Assembly: GCF_007786445.1 (NCBI RefSeq)
Contig: NZ_VNJI01000020.1
Span: 1 to 64,000 of the forward strand
Reading direction: 5' to 3'
Origin: Paenibacillus cremeus
GTDB lineage: Bacteria > Bacillota > Bacilli > Paenibacillales > NBRC-103111
Length of the DNA: 64,000 bases
Positions 8,492-17,987 of the stretch are shown piece after piece. Every line of letters starts with the position of its first letter. Position 1 is the stretch's first letter. The notes under the pieces are model-generated. The model was not told the DNA's origin, searched no databases, and was given only the letters and a program-made list of their open reading frames with translations. The translations under genes were made by a program, and so were the position numbers.

Positions 8492-9667
8492 TTACAAGTA
8501 CACCATCGCGGCTTCCTTCGTTTGCCGGTTCTTCAGCGTAATCTCCTGGCGGCGGGGCATGGGCGTCCACGTCGCCGTCGGATCGAGCCACGCAGCCGGC
8601 AGCTCGACTGGGCTATGCGGCTGCCACTGCTGCAGCCACGATGCCGGCAGCGGCAGCTCCTGCGCCGCGGCCAGCTCCTGGATGAGCGGATGCTCGCTCA
8701 TCTCCAGCCAGAGCAGGCTCCACGCCCGCGGGACGACGCGCCAGATGTCATAGCCTCCGCCGCCGAGTGCGACCCAGCGTCCGCCGCAATGCTCGTGCGC
8801 TAGCCTATGGATCAGGCGCGGCATCGCGCGGTACACCTCCATGCTGCAGTGGACATGCGCTAGCGGATCAAAGGCATGAGCATCACAGCCATGCTGCGAG
8901 ACGATCAAGTCCGGGCGAAATTGCGCCGCGACCTTGGTTAAGACCTCCTCGAAGCACTCCAGCCAGGAGTCGTCTTCGGTATAGGGCTCCACGGGGACAT
9001 TCACCACCGTCCCGAAACCGGTTCCATCCCCGCGTTCGCTGACGGCGCCGGTGCCGGGGAACAAGTATTTGCCCGTCTCATGGATGGAGAACGTACAGAC
9101 GTCCGGGTCGGTATAAAAGCTCCACTGCACGCCGTCCCCATGATGGACATCGGTGTCGATGTAGAGCACGCGGGCACCGTAATTACGCTTGGCATATTCG
9201 ATGGCGATCGCCGCATCGTTGTAGACGCAGAAGCCGGCGCCTTTATTCGCCAGCGCGTGATGCAATCCTCCGCCTAAGTGTAGGGCGTGCTCCTTGTCAC
9301 CGGACATCACCGCTTCGGTGGCCAGCACAGACCCGCCTACAACGAGCGAAGTCACTTGATGCATACAGGGAAAGAACGGCGTATCCTCCGTATCGAGTCC
9401 GTATTTCCCAGCTTGCTTAAGCCATTCCTCAGCTGGAGTAGTCTCGCTGAGCGCTTTGACCGCTTCAATATACGATGGCGTATGGTTGAGCAGCAGCAGC
9501 TCCTCAGTAGCCAGCTGCGGGGCTCGTAGATAGGAATCCGGGAGTGCTCCGATGGAGCGCAGCAGGTCCACCGTCAGCACGAGCCGCTTCTGATTAAACG
9601 GATGGCTTTCATTAAAGCGGTAGCCCGTTTCATTCTCATCATAAATGAACAATACGTTAGAATTCAT
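8492..9667 (-). CDS. acuC: Acetoin utilisation protein AcuC (class I/II-type deacetylase)
   Basis: Zinc-dependent histone-deacetylase-fold enzyme of 391 residues; in B. subtilis it removes the acetyl group that AcuA puts on acetyl-CoA synthetase. Catalytic and metal residues are visible: LHLGGGLHHA (tandem His), YIDTDVHHGDG (Asp and His ligands), and later SQHGCDAHAFDPLAH and GGGGYD. Start ATG with GGGGAG upstream. It lies 78 bp after acuA and is probably co-transcribed with it. The acuB gene found between them in B. subtilis is absent. Confidence 0.93.
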   Translation of the reverse strand: MNSNVLFIYDENETGYRFNESHPFNQKRLVLTVDLLRSIGALPDSYLRAPQLATEELLLLNHTPSYIEAVKALSETTPAEEWLKQAGKYGLDTEDTPFFPCMHQVTSLVVGGSVLATEAVMSGDKEHALHLGGGLHHALANKGAGFCVYNDAAIAIEYAKRNYGARVLYIDTDVHHGDGVQWSFYTDPDVCTFSIHETGKYLFPGTGAVSERGDGTGFGTVVNVPVEPYTEDDSWLECFEEVLTKVAAQFRPDLIVSQHGCDAHAFDPLAHVHCSMEVYRAMPRLIHRLAHEHCGGRWVALGGGGYDIWRVVPRAWSLLWLEMSEHPLIQELAAAQELPLPASWLQQWQPHSPVELPAAWLDPTATWTPMPRRQEITLKNRQTKEAAMVYL

Positions 9668-9745
9668 GTCTCCCCAATGCCCCCTGATGGTAGATCACTG
9701 CCTCCAATATCCAAGATGTGCGGGATGCAGTTAAACAGCGCTACG

Positions 9746-10378
9746 CTAATACATGAACCGCTGACGAAATCGGACCCGATCAAATTGCTCGACCGAAGAC
9801 AACGGTACATTTTTGCCGATGCGAACCATCAGGCAGTTGGCCGGATGCGAACAAATCTCCGGGTCGTCGGTCGCAAACCAGACCATATCTACGCATTTCA
9901 TCAGCTTTTCCATCATGTCCCGGTACTGCCAGACGGAAAGGCCAGATTGTTCCAGGTCCCAGTGCCAATAGTACTCGGTAGTAAAGGTGATCACATTCTC
10001 CATCTGCTCTTGCTCGAAGGCGAGCTGAATCATTTTTTTGCCTAGGCCAAGTCCCCGATACGCGTCAGCCACCTCAATCGCACCCAGCTCGATCAAATCG
10101 ATCATGCCGCCTTCAGACCAGCGCTCCAGCTCGTCCGGGTAATGAAACGTGACGTAGCCTACGATCTGTAAGCCGTCTCGAGCCACGATGATTCGGCCTT
10201 CCGGAAGCTCGGCGATTTCGACTAATGCTTCAAATTGCTCTTTGGGACGCCGAAAAGCATCCAAATCCGCATGCATCGTATACGTTCGCAGCTGCTCCGG
10301 AGGGACGGGACCCTCCAGGATCAACTCGTAGTCCGAGTGAGAATAGCGCAAGGACTGATATATTTTAAGGTGCTCCAT
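9746..10378 (-). CDS. acuA: Protein lysine acetyltransferase AcuA
   Basis: GNAT acetyltransferase that inactivates acetyl-CoA synthetase by acetylating its catalytic lysine. 210 residues, equal to the B. subtilis protein. The acetyl-CoA binding loop is AYRGLGLGKKMIQLAF; the family-specific TEYYWHWDLEQSGLSVWQYR segment is present. I start at ATG 10378, with an AAGGGAGAAAG site; the open frame continues 45 codons upstream but without family similarity. Divergent from its target gene acsA, which confirms the role. Confidence 0.94.
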   Translation of the reverse strand: MEHLKIYQSLRYSHSDYELILEGPVPPEQLRTYTMHADLDAFRRPKEQFEALVEIAELPEGRIIVARDGLQIVGYVTFHYPDELERWSEGGMIDLIELGAIEVADAYRGLGLGKKMIQLAFEQEQMENVITFTTEYYWHWDLEQSGLSVWQYRDMMEKLMKCVDMVWFATDDPEICSHPANCLMVRIGKNVPLSSVEQFDRVRFRQRFMY

Positions 10379-10450
10379 GAGCAGACTTTCTCCCTTCCAA
10401 GGTGCTGCATTCCTAGCATAACAAAAAAATAGTCGGATAAAAAGGGTTGT

Positions 10451-10458
10451 GGTATAAT
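10451..10458 (+). promoter_or_regulatory. acsA promoter, extended -10
   Basis: TGGTATAAT forms an extended -10 (TATAAT at 10453-10458). The -35 region is poor (TAGTCG at 10430-10435 at 17-bp spacing). Predicted start near 10465. Confidence 0.6.
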
Positions 10459-10495
10459 ACAACGTGACGTAATAGTAAGGGGATTCACAGCGGAA

Positions 10496-10509
10496 TGTAA
10501 GCGTTTTAG
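10496..10509 (+). promoter_or_regulatory. cre-like site (CcpA operator) for acsA/acuA
   Basis: TGTAAGCGTTTTAG matches the cre consensus TGWAANCGNTNWCA at 12 of 14 positions. It lies about 35-45 bp downstream of the predicted acsA start, where the B. subtilis acsA cre sits, and could act as a roadblock on acsA and from a distance on acuA. Confidence 0.65.
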
Positions 10510-10544
10510 ACAAAAAACTAAGGACGGTTTAGGAGGCAATCGGC

Positions 10545-12269
10545 ATGGATCACACAAATGTAGAAAGCATTGCACCCGTATCAACATCGGCCAATATGAA
10601 AAATTACGAAGAGGAACGTGCGAATTTCAGCTGGAAAGCCATTGAAGAATCCTTCAGCTGGGCACAGTCCGGAAAAGTGAACATGGCGTATGAAGCAATC
10701 GACCGTCACGCCAATTCGGAGCGCCGCGACAAGATCGCTTTGTACTACAGCGATGAGCGCCGTGACGAAAAGTATACCTTCCATGAGATGAAAACGAACT
10801 CCAACCGGTTCGGTAACGTGCTTCGTAAGCTCGGAATCGGCAAGGGCGATCGCATGTTTATTTTTATGCCTAGAACACCTGAGCTTTATTTCTCCTTGCT
10901 TGGTGCAATTAAAGTCGGCGCCGTGGTAGGGCCGCTGTTCGAAGCATTTATGGAAACCGCAGTCAAAGACCGCTTGGCAGACAGCGAGGCTGTAGCGATC
11001 GTAACGACGCCTTCCCAGCTGCCGCGTGTGCCGGTTAGCGAGCTGCCGCATTTGAAGCATATTATTCTAGTAGGCGACAATCTGACGCTGTCCGAGGGGC
11101 AAGTCGATTTTCATAAAGAGATGGCTGGCGCTTCAGAAGAGCTGGATATCGAATGGGTGGACCGCGAGGACGGATTGCTCATTCACTATACTTCCGGTTC
11201 TACGGGCAAGCCAAAAGGTGTGTTCCACGTTCATAACGCCATGCTGCAGCATTATTATACTGGGCGGGTTGTGCTGGATCTGCAGGAGCACGATGTTTAT
11301 TGGTGTACGGCGGACCCAGGCTGGGTAACAGGCACCTCTTACGGGATCTTCGCTCCGTGGCTGAATGGGGCTACGAACGTGATCCGCGGCGGCCGCTTCA
11401 GCCCTCAAGATTGGTACAAAACGATTGAAAAATATAAAGTAACCGTATGGTACAGCGCGCCAACGGCATTCCGGATGCTGATGGGTGCAGGGGATGAGGC
11501 TGTCAAGGCGGCAGATCTGTCTACGCTGCGTCACGTACTCAGTGTCGGCGAGCCGCTGAATCCAGAGGTTGTTCGCTGGGGCTTGAAGGTGTACGGTCAA
11601 CGCATACATGATACTTGGTGGATGACAGAGACAGGCGGTCAGCTGATCTGTAACTATCCATGTATGGCGATTCGTCCGGGCTCGATGGGCAAGCCGCTTC
11701 CAGGAGTGGATGCAGCCATTATCGATGATGCGGGCAACATTTTGCCTCCTTACCGGATGGGCAATCTTGCCATTAAGACCCCGTGGCCGTCCATGATGCG
11801 TAAAATTTGGAACAATCCGGCGAAGTACGAAGAATACTTCCGCATTTCCGGCTGGTATATTTCCGGCGACTCCGCTTATATGGACGAGGACGGCTACTTC
11901 TGGTTCCAAGGCCGGATCGATGACGTTATTAATACGGCTGGAGAACGGGTAGGTCCGTTCGAGGTCGAAAGCAAGCTGGTTGAGCATCCGGCGGTCGCTG
12001 AAGCGGGCGTGATCGGGAAGCCGGACCCTATGCGCGGAGAGATCATCAAAGCGTTTATCGCGCTCCGTGAAGGCTTTACGCCATCGGATGAACTGAAAGC
12101 CGAAATTGCCAAATTCGTCAAAGAGGGCTTGTCTGCGCATGCGGCTCCAAGAGAGATCGAATTCAAAGACAAACTGCCGAAGACCCGAAGCGGTAAAATT
12201 ATGCGCCGTGTCTTGAAAGCTTGGGAATTGAACCTGCCGACAGGGGATTTGTCCACGATCGAGGACTAA
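10545..12269 (+). CDS. acsA: Acetyl-coenzyme A synthetase
   Basis: AMP-forming ligase of 574 residues that activates acetate to acetyl-CoA. Visible motifs: P-loop YTSGSTGKPKG, WWMTETGG, YISGDSAYMDEDGYFWFQGRIDDVI, and the C-terminal PKTRSGKIMRR with catalytic Lys551, the residue acetylated by AcuA in homologues. Start ATG with TAGGAGG 8 bases upstream. Divergent from acuA with a cre-like site in the leader, so catabolite repression and post-translational acetylation probably both control it. Confidence 0.96.
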   Translation: MDHTNVESIAPVSTSANMKNYEEERANFSWKAIEESFSWAQSGKVNMAYEAIDRHANSERRDKIALYYSDERRDEKYTFHEMKTNSNRFGNVLRKLGIGKGDRMFIFMPRTPELYFSLLGAIKVGAVVGPLFEAFMETAVKDRLADSEAVAIVTTPSQLPRVPVSELPHLKHIILVGDNLTLSEGQVDFHKEMAGASEELDIEWVDREDGLLIHYTSGSTGKPKGVFHVHNAMLQHYYTGRVVLDLQEHDVYWCTADPGWVTGTSYGIFAPWLNGATNVIRGGRFSPQDWYKTIEKYKVTVWYSAPTAFRMLMGAGDEAVKAADLSTLRHVLSVGEPLNPEVVRWGLKVYGQRIHDTWWMTETGGQLICNYPCMAIRPGSMGKPLPGVDAAIIDDAGNILPPYRMGNLAIKTPWPSMMRKIWNNPAKYEEYFRISGWYISGDSAYMDEDGYFWFQGRIDDVINTAGERVGPFEVESKLVEHPAVAEAGVIGKPDPMRGEIIKAFIALREGFTPSDELKAEIAKFVKEGLSAHAAPREIEFKDKLPKTRSGKIMRRVLKAWELNLPTGDLSTIED

Positions 12270-12291
12270 TCCTGAAGGGCTCGATGCATAT

Positions 12292-12333
12292 AAAAAAGCC
12301 ATGACTCAGATTGCCTGAGCTCATGGCTTTTTG
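12292..12333. terminator. Bidirectional terminator between acsA and the PBP gene
   Basis: AAAAAGCCATGA-TCAG pairs with CTGA-TCATGGCTTTTT around ATTGC, with flanking A- and T-runs that serve both convergent genes. Confidence 0.9.
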
Positions 12334-12335
12334 CG

Positions 12336-15300
12336 TTATTTCTTGAATTTCACTGGACCCGAAGGCTTGGATTCGCCTGCGTCGTTGGTGGCTGAAATTT
12401 TGTAGAAGCCCTCGTAGGAGACGGCATAGTAACGGAATTGGCTGGCACCGCCAGTGACCGTACCAATCTTCGTGTAGCTGCCGTTTTCTTTGTCGCTGTA
12501 ATAAATCGTGTACTGCTTCACAACATCCTTATCCGGATTCAAATTCCACTGCAGCTCGACACCTCCGCCACTGGACTTCGCTGTAAGTCCCGTTGGTACC
12601 ACTGGCGCTTGCTTCACAGGAGGCTGCGGCTTCCCGTTTCCAGTACCTGTCGTGGCACCAGTTCCATTCCCATTCGCACCACCGGCACCTGGGGGCGGCG
12701 ATGGAGACGGGGAAGGAAGCGGAGCATTAGGATCCGGTGGTGTCAGGAACAATAAGTCCATTGTCGATCCGTCGGTGTAGGCGGCTTTGCTCGGCGCCGA
12801 TTCTTTGCCGGCCACATCGACCGCGGTGACGTAGTAGCCATAGAGGCCGCCTCCTGCCGCGTCCGTAAACTTCGTTTCTTCGCCAGCCATAACTACTTTC
12901 CCGTTGACGCGCTGGAACGAGCCTCCGTTCACGGAACGGTATAATCGATAGCCCACGGTATCCGCACTGCTGCTCGCTTGGAAGGTGATAGTGCTCGTAT
13001 CTCCCGAGTTCGTGGCTACCGTCGTCGTAGGCGGTACCGGCGGTTTGCCGTCATCTACGCGTGGGTCGTTCTCCGAAGGAGCATCCTCATCGTAATCCTG
13101 CGGCTTATAAAAGCTGAGGGAATGTCTGCGGTCCTCCGGCAATTTGTCCATAATGGCCTGCAGCTCTTTAAAGAGCTGCCCAAGCGATTTTTCCCGTCGA
13201 ATAACCGTTTTTTCTTCAACGAAGTCGGATGGCGTCCCAGACTGTGCGATGTAATTGATGCCGTTGAAATTAATAATGGGCAGCCGCACAAGCACGTTAT
13301 CTTCTTCAGTAGGCACATACTTTTTGTTGAAGATGTCGGTGACGAGCTTGCCTGCTTTTGTGGTAGCTTCGCTCGGCAGCTTGCCGGAGAGACTGGAGAC
13401 CGTCATTTCGACGATATCGTCCGGTCGCTTAAATTCCTTCGTCTGAAACAGCTCCGGGTGCTTGTCGATCGCCATATCCATGGACATCGCCCATATATTT
13501 TTGGCGCGGTTTGTGCCGCCTGTCTTTTTGCTCAGCTTGTTGATTGGCAGCTCGTAGCCCGCCCACACGCCCATAGTGATATCCGGGGTGTAGCCCATAA
13601 ACCAAGCGTCGGCGTCATCTTGGGTGGAGCCGGTTTTGCCGACGATCGGCACTTTCTTATAGTGCTTAAAATTGCTCATCAAATCGGTGGCAGTACCTGC
13701 CGTAATGACGGTACGCATCATGTCGGTCATCAGATACGCGGTTTGCTCGGAAAACACCGTGCTGGGCTTCGATTCATGCTCGAAAATCACTTTGCCTTCC
13801 GAATCTGTAATCTTGCGAATCAAGTAGGCTTCATTGAACTGGCCTTTATTGCCAATGGTGGCGTAAGCATTCGTCATTTCCTTCACGGAAACGCCGTATT
13901 TCAGCCCTCCGATTACCCCGGTTTGTGCGACATAATCTTCCTTCGTAATGGAGTTGATCCCCATCTTTTTGGCAAAATCCCATGCTTCTTTTATGCCGAC
14001 CACGTCAAGGAACAGCTTGATCGCCGGAATATTGTACGACTGATTGAGCGCTCGTCTGGCCGTAATTAAGCCGTGGAAGCCGTCGTCCCAGTTTTCCGGA
14101 ATGTGATATCCGACCTTGGTGCCGTCCTTGAGAATAACCGGCGCGTCGTCAATGATGGAAGCCGGGCCGATGGCGCCCTTCTCGATCGCTGGGATGTACG
14201 CAGCAATCGGCTTCATGGTGGAGCCTGGCTGACGGTATGCCTGAGTGGCATGGTTGAGCTGCTCCGTTAGAAAGTCGCGGCCCTCGATCATGCCGAGAAT
14301 CGCTCCGGTTTTGCTGTCCATCATCACCGCACCGATCTGCTCATCGCCCTTGACCGGGTCACGCGGTGAAAAATTGTTGTTATCCTTGGCGATATCGCGC
14401 AGGCCGTCGTAAATTTCTTTGTCGATCGTCGTGTACACATGATAGCCGCCGCGGCTGAGCTGAGCTTGCATATTTTTGAGCGCTTCATTATAAGCATCGG
14501 GATTCGTCTGTGCGTTCAGCTTCGGCTGCTGTACTTTGAGCAGCGCCTTGGCAGCTTCTTTTTCGACCTCGATCATTAAATACGGGTAGGTGTTATACGC
14601 CTTTTTCGCCGGCTCGGCCAGCGATGACTTTAAATCGAACTGCATAGCCTCATCGTACTGCGCCTCGGTGATTTTGTTCTCTTCCACCATGCGGCGAAGC
14701 ACCAGCTGCTGGCGTGTTACCGCTCGTTTGAACGCTGCGCCGTCAAATTGACCCTTGCTCGTAAACGCCGAATAATTGCTCGGTTGCTGCGGAAGTCCGG
14801 CTAAGTAGGCAGCTTGCGCCAAATTCATCTTTTTCAAATCATCGATGTTAAAAATGCCCTTGGCCGCGGCCTTAATTCCATACAGGTTATAACCGGACGA
14901 GCCGTTGCCATAAGGAATTTTGTTCAAATAGGCCAGCAGTATCTCCTCTTTGGACATCAAGCGCTCCATGCGCAGCGAGAGGAAGATTTCCTTCGCTTTA
15001 CGGCTGTCCGCCTTCTCGAGCGTCAGAAAGACGCGGCGGGCAATTTGCTGGGTAATCGTACTGCCGCCGGTTTGCACATCCTCATTCAGCAGCTTTTGGA
15101 CAACCGCGCGGACGGTGCCTTTAATGTCGATCCCCGGATGGTTGTAAAAATCGTTGTCCTCAATCGAGAACACAGCATCGAGCACCAGTTGAGGAATATC
15201 GTTCATGCCGGCCAGCCGCCGATCCTCTTCGGTACGCAGCTGCCCCACTACGGTATCATCTCTGAAATATACGAATCCGGTTAGCGCATTGACGGACATT

Positions 15301-15494
15301 TGCTCCATCATCATCTGTTTGCTTCGGACCGGGTCGTCCTTGACCAGCGCGCTGACGTAACCGAAGGCTACGCCTCCGCCAAGGAATGCGCCTATAATCC
15401 CAGCGATAAAAAACCATTTAATAGTAATCAGTATGTATTTTCCCGTTTTAAAAAGAATGCGTTTATAATTTCTCTGTTTCGTCTCCGTCTCCAT
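12336..15494 (-). CDS. Class A penicillin-binding protein (PBP1-type) with FN3 modules
   Basis: Bifunctional peptidoglycan synthase of 1052 residues. Order: short cytoplasmic basic tail, one membrane anchor (about 20-45), GT51 glycosyltransferase (IEDNDFYNHPG near residue 112, GGSTITQQIARRV), transpeptidase (STMK near 425, SYN in ALNQSYNIPA, KTGST near 620), an FN3-like domain, a Pro/Gly/Asn/Thr-rich linker, then a second FN3-like domain. FN3 and linker parts probably reach into the wall. ATG 15494 has AGGAGGAACC 10 bases before it; the frame is open 49 codons further but starts there lack a site. Similar to B. subtilis PonA but longer. Confidence 0.93.
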   Translation of the reverse strand: METETKQRNYKRILFKTGKYILITIKWFFIAGIIGAFLGGGVAFGYVSALVKDDPVRSKQMMMEQMSVNALTGFVYFRDDTVVGQLRTEEDRRLAGMNDIPQLVLDAVFSIEDNDFYNHPGIDIKGTVRAVVQKLLNEDVQTGGSTITQQIARRVFLTLEKADSRKAKEIFLSLRMERLMSKEEILLAYLNKIPYGNGSSGYNLYGIKAAAKGIFNIDDLKKMNLAQAAYLAGLPQQPSNYSAFTSKGQFDGAAFKRAVTRQQLVLRRMVEENKITEAQYDEAMQFDLKSSLAEPAKKAYNTYPYLMIEVEKEAAKALLKVQQPKLNAQTNPDAYNEALKNMQAQLSRGGYHVYTTIDKEIYDGLRDIAKDNNNFSPRDPVKGDEQIGAVMMDSKTGAILGMIEGRDFLTEQLNHATQAYRQPGSTMKPIAAYIPAIEKGAIGPASIIDDAPVILKDGTKVGYHIPENWDDGFHGLITARRALNQSYNIPAIKLFLDVVGIKEAWDFAKKMGINSITKEDYVAQTGVIGGLKYGVSVKEMTNAYATIGNKGQFNEAYLIRKITDSEGKVIFEHESKPSTVFSEQTAYLMTDMMRTVITAGTATDLMSNFKHYKKVPIVGKTGSTQDDADAWFMGYTPDITMGVWAGYELPINKLSKKTGGTNRAKNIWAMSMDMAIDKHPELFQTKEFKRPDDIVEMTVSSLSGKLPSEATTKAGKLVTDIFNKKYVPTEEDNVLVRLPIINFNGINYIAQSGTPSDFVEEKTVIRREKSLGQLFKELQAIMDKLPEDRRHSLSFYKPQDYDEDAPSENDPRVDDGKPPVPPTTTVATNSGDTSTITFQASSSADTVGYRLYRSVNGGSFQRVNGKVVMAGEETKFTDAAGGGLYGYYVTAVDVAGKESAPSKAAYTDGSTMDLLFLTPPDPNAPLPSPSPSPPPGAGGANGNGTGATTGTGNGKPQPPVKQAPVVPTGLTAKSSGGGVELQWNLNPDKDVVKQYTIYYSDKENGSYTKIGTVTGGASQFRYYAVSYEGFYKISATNDAGESKPSGPVKFKK

Positions 15495-15534
15495 GAAAGC
15501 AGGTTCCTCCTGACCTAGAAAAACATTCCTTAAC

Positions 15535-15543
15535 ATTATAGCA
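15535..15543 (-). promoter_or_regulatory. PBP gene promoter, extended -10
   Basis: On the minus strand TGCTATAAT, a perfect -10 with TGN extension, about 40 bp before the PBP start. No convincing -35. The rest of 15544-15634 holds nothing I recognise. Confidence 0.5.
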
Positions 15544-15634
15544 TAAAGGTGCCTAGGGAGACACCGATGTTCTGCATACGAACGCTGACGATTGCCCGAT
15601 ATTGCGCGATCGCTGTGATGCGGGCCTGCATGGT

Positions 15635-15664
15635 TTGACAACTGAAATGGGGTTATGGTATAAA
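15635..15664 (+). promoter_or_regulatory. Sigma-A promoter of the tyrS T-box transcript
   Basis: TTGACA (15635-15640), 18-bp spacer ending in TGG, TATAAA (15659-15664). Confidence 0.75.
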
Positions 15665-15689
15665 TAGCTTTAATGAAAATACCGCAAAT

Positions 15690-16003
15690 GCGTTGATGGA
15701 CTTAGTAGGGTAGGGAGCCATGCTTTAGAGAGCCGGTGGAAGGGTGCAAACCGGTGCTTGACCTTCATCCGAATTACCGTCCGGAGCAGAGGAGAGGAAC
15801 ACCGTTCGCTAGCCAGAACGTTAGAAGGCATAGCGTGGCCAGTAGTCTCTGATCGGGTTAACGGCCCTTATCCGTCAAAGTGAAAGCTCGTGAAGCACAA
15901 GTACATAGGCATCCGCCTTATGTTGTTCGTTGCTCCGGCTTTAATTAGGGTGGTACCGCGAGTCAAAGTCTTCTCGTCCCTTGGGGATAAGAGGGCTTTT
16001 TTG
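15690..16003 (+). ncRNA. T-box leader, tyrosine-specific
   Basis: Uncharged tRNA-Tyr binding prevents termination and lets tyrS be transcribed. Stem I landmark AGAGAGCCGGTGGAAGG-TGCAAACCGG is at about 15726-15753; the specifier loop holds GAATTACC, with Tyr codon TAC at 15775-15777. The T-box sequence AGGGTGGTACCGCG is at 15947-15960; its TGGT fits the ACCA end of tRNA-Tyr. The terminator stem (15965-15998) is followed by a T-run and competes with an antiterminator containing the T-box. Confidence 0.95.
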
Positions 16004-16047
16004 TATTTTCTAAACTTAATCTCATGAGTAGGAAGGAAGCTGCAGCA

Positions 16048-17307
16048 ATGGATTTGATCAAAGATTTGGAATTCCGCGGTTTGGTAAATCAGATGACGGA
16101 TCGCGAGGGACTGACGAAAAAATTAGCGGAGGAGCCGATTTCCCTCTACGTGGGCTTTGACCCGACGGCGGACAGCCTGCATATCGGCAGCTTGCTCCCA
16201 ATTCTAGTGCTTCGACGGTTTCAACTCGCCGGCCATAAGCCTATCGCGTTGGTAGGCGGAGGGACAGGCCTCATCGGTGATCCAAGCGGTAAAGCGAATG
16301 AACGGACGCTCAATACCAGCGATGTGGTGGCCCAGTGGAGCGAGAAGCTGAAGCTTCAGCTGTCGCGTTTCTTGGACTTTGAGGCAGCGGGTAATCCGGC
16401 GCAGATGGTCAACAACTATGATTGGCTGGGGGATCTGAACGTCATCGGCTTCTTGCGCGACATCGGCAAAAATTTTACCGTCAACTACATGCTGGCCAAA
16501 GATTCGGTTGACTCGCGTCTGGAAAAAGGGATCTCCTTCACGGAATTCAGCTACATGATTCTGCAGGCCTACGACTTCCTTCGACTGAGTGAGGATCGGG
16601 GCTGCTCCTTGCAAATCGGCGGCAGCGATCAATGGGGGAACATCACCGCAGGTCTGGAGCTGATCGGCAAAACGACCGAACGTCAAGCCTTCGGTTTAAC
16701 GATGCCGCTGGTTACGAAGAGCGATGGTACGAAGTTCGGCAAGACCGAAGGCGGAACGATCTGGCTCGACGCTACGAAGACCTCGCCGTACCAGTTCTAC
16801 CAATTCTGGATTAACACGGACGATAACGATGTCGTGAAATTCCTGAAATACTTTACGTTCATGTCGCCAAGCGAAATTGAGGAGCTGGAGCGTCAGGTAA
16901 AGGAAGCTCCGGAGAAGCGTGAAGCTCAACGCGTGTTGGCCAAAGCGGTAACGCAGCTGGTCCACGGGGAAGAAGCGGCACTCAGCGCGATCAAAATTTC
17001 CGAAGTGCTCTTCAGCGGCAACGTGCAAACCTTGTCCGGAAGCGAAATTGAGGAAGCGTTCAAGGACGTGCCTTCTACAGAAGTATCCGGCAGTGCGGAG
17101 ATCGGCTTGATCGACCTGCTCCTCGAAGTCAAAGCGGCGCCATCGAAGCGTCAAGCTCGTCAAGACATCGAGAGCGGGGCGGTTTCGATCAACGGCACGA
17201 AGGTGACCGAGCTGGACAAAGTGCTGCAAGAAGGGGACCGACTTGAAGGCCGTTATGTTGTCATTCGTCGCGGCAAGCGCAACTATTACCTGGTGAAGTT
17301 TGTTTAG
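16048..17307 (+). CDS. tyrS: Tyrosyl-tRNA synthetase
   Basis: Class Ic synthetase of 419 residues that charges tRNA-Tyr. Signature HIGSLLP (HIGH motif) near residue 45 after YVGFDPTADSL, KFGKTEGG as the KMSKS-equivalent loop, and a C-terminal S4 RNA-binding domain (SKRQARQDIESGAVSINGTKV). I start at ATG 16048, 10 bases after GGAAGGA; an in-frame ATG at 16024 is possible but overlaps no family sequence. Controlled by the upstream tyrosine T-box. Confidence 0.96.
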   Translation: MDLIKDLEFRGLVNQMTDREGLTKKLAEEPISLYVGFDPTADSLHIGSLLPILVLRRFQLAGHKPIALVGGGTGLIGDPSGKANERTLNTSDVVAQWSEKLKLQLSRFLDFEAAGNPAQMVNNYDWLGDLNVIGFLRDIGKNFTVNYMLAKDSVDSRLEKGISFTEFSYMILQAYDFLRLSEDRGCSLQIGGSDQWGNITAGLELIGKTTERQAFGLTMPLVTKSDGTKFGKTEGGTIWLDATKTSPYQFYQFWINTDDNDVVKFLKYFTFMSPSEIEELERQVKEAPEKREAQRVLAKAVTQLVHGEEAALSAIKISEVLFSGNVQTLSGSEIEEAFKDVPSTEVSGSAEIGLIDLLLEVKAAPSKRQARQDIESGAVSINGTKVTELDKVLQEGDRLEGRYVVIRRGKRNYYLVKFV

Positions 17308-17338
17308 CTTTTGCTAATGACGGCGACCACGAGCAAGC

Positions 17339-17376
17339 AAAAAAACCTTGGTTCCGAAAGGAACCAAGGTTTTTTA
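17339..17376. terminator. Bidirectional terminator between tyrS and rpsD
   Basis: AAAAAACCTTGGTTCC/GGAACCAAGGTTTTTT with a GAAA loop, a perfect 16-bp stem. Confidence 0.93.
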
Positions 17377-17387
17377 GTGACTTAAGA

Positions 17388-17987
17388 TTAACGGCTGTAG
17401 AACTCGACGATTTGCTTCTCATCGATTTCTTGAGCAAGCTCGGAGCGCTCTGGCAAACGAACGAATTTGCCTTCCAGTGCTGCGTCGTTGAACTCAAGGT
17501 AGCCTGGCAGGTAGTTGCGGTTAGCCAATGCTTCTTTAACAGCTGTCAGATTGCGGCTCTTCTCGCGAAGACCGATTACGTCGCCTGTGCTTACAGTGTA
17601 GGAAGCGATGTCTACTTTCTTGCCGTTCACTGTAACGTGACCGTGGGAAACGAGCTGACGTGCGCCTGCACGGGAGTTAGACAGACCCAGACGATATACG
17701 AGGTTGTCCAAACGGCTTTCAAGCAAGAACATGAAGTTTTCACCAGCGATACCTTGCAATTTAGCCGCTCTGTTGAACAGGTTGCGGAATTGTTTCTCGT
17801 TCATACCGTACATGTGGCGAAGCTTTTGCTTCTCTTGCAGTTGAATACCGTAGCCGCTCATTTTTTTGCGTTGTCCTGGACCGTGTTGGCCTGGAGGGAA
17901 TGGGCGCTTCAGTTCTTTACCTGTACCGCTCAGGGAAATACCCAGACGGCGGCTTAATTTAAATTTAGGACCTGTGTAACGTGACAT
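17388..17987 (-). CDS. rpsD: 30S ribosomal protein S4
   Basis: Primary 16S rRNA-binding protein of 199 residues. Begins [19 protein letters not shown] and carries the central S4 domain ([25 protein letters not shown]). The N-terminal zinc Cys cluster seen in some S4 proteins is absent, so this is the zinc-free form. Stands alone, away from the alpha operon, as in Bacillus. A long leader suggests autoregulation. Confidence 0.97.
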   Translation of the reverse strand: MSRYTGPKFKLSRRLGISLSGTGKELKRPFPPGQHGPGQRKKMSGYGIQLQEKQKLRHMYGMNEKQFRNLFNRAAKLQGIAGENFMFLLESRLDNLVYRLGLSNSRAGARQLVSHGHVTVNGKKVDIASYTVSTGDVIGLREKSRNLTAVKEALANRNYLPGYLEFNDAALEGKFVRLPERSELAQEIDEKQIVEFYSR

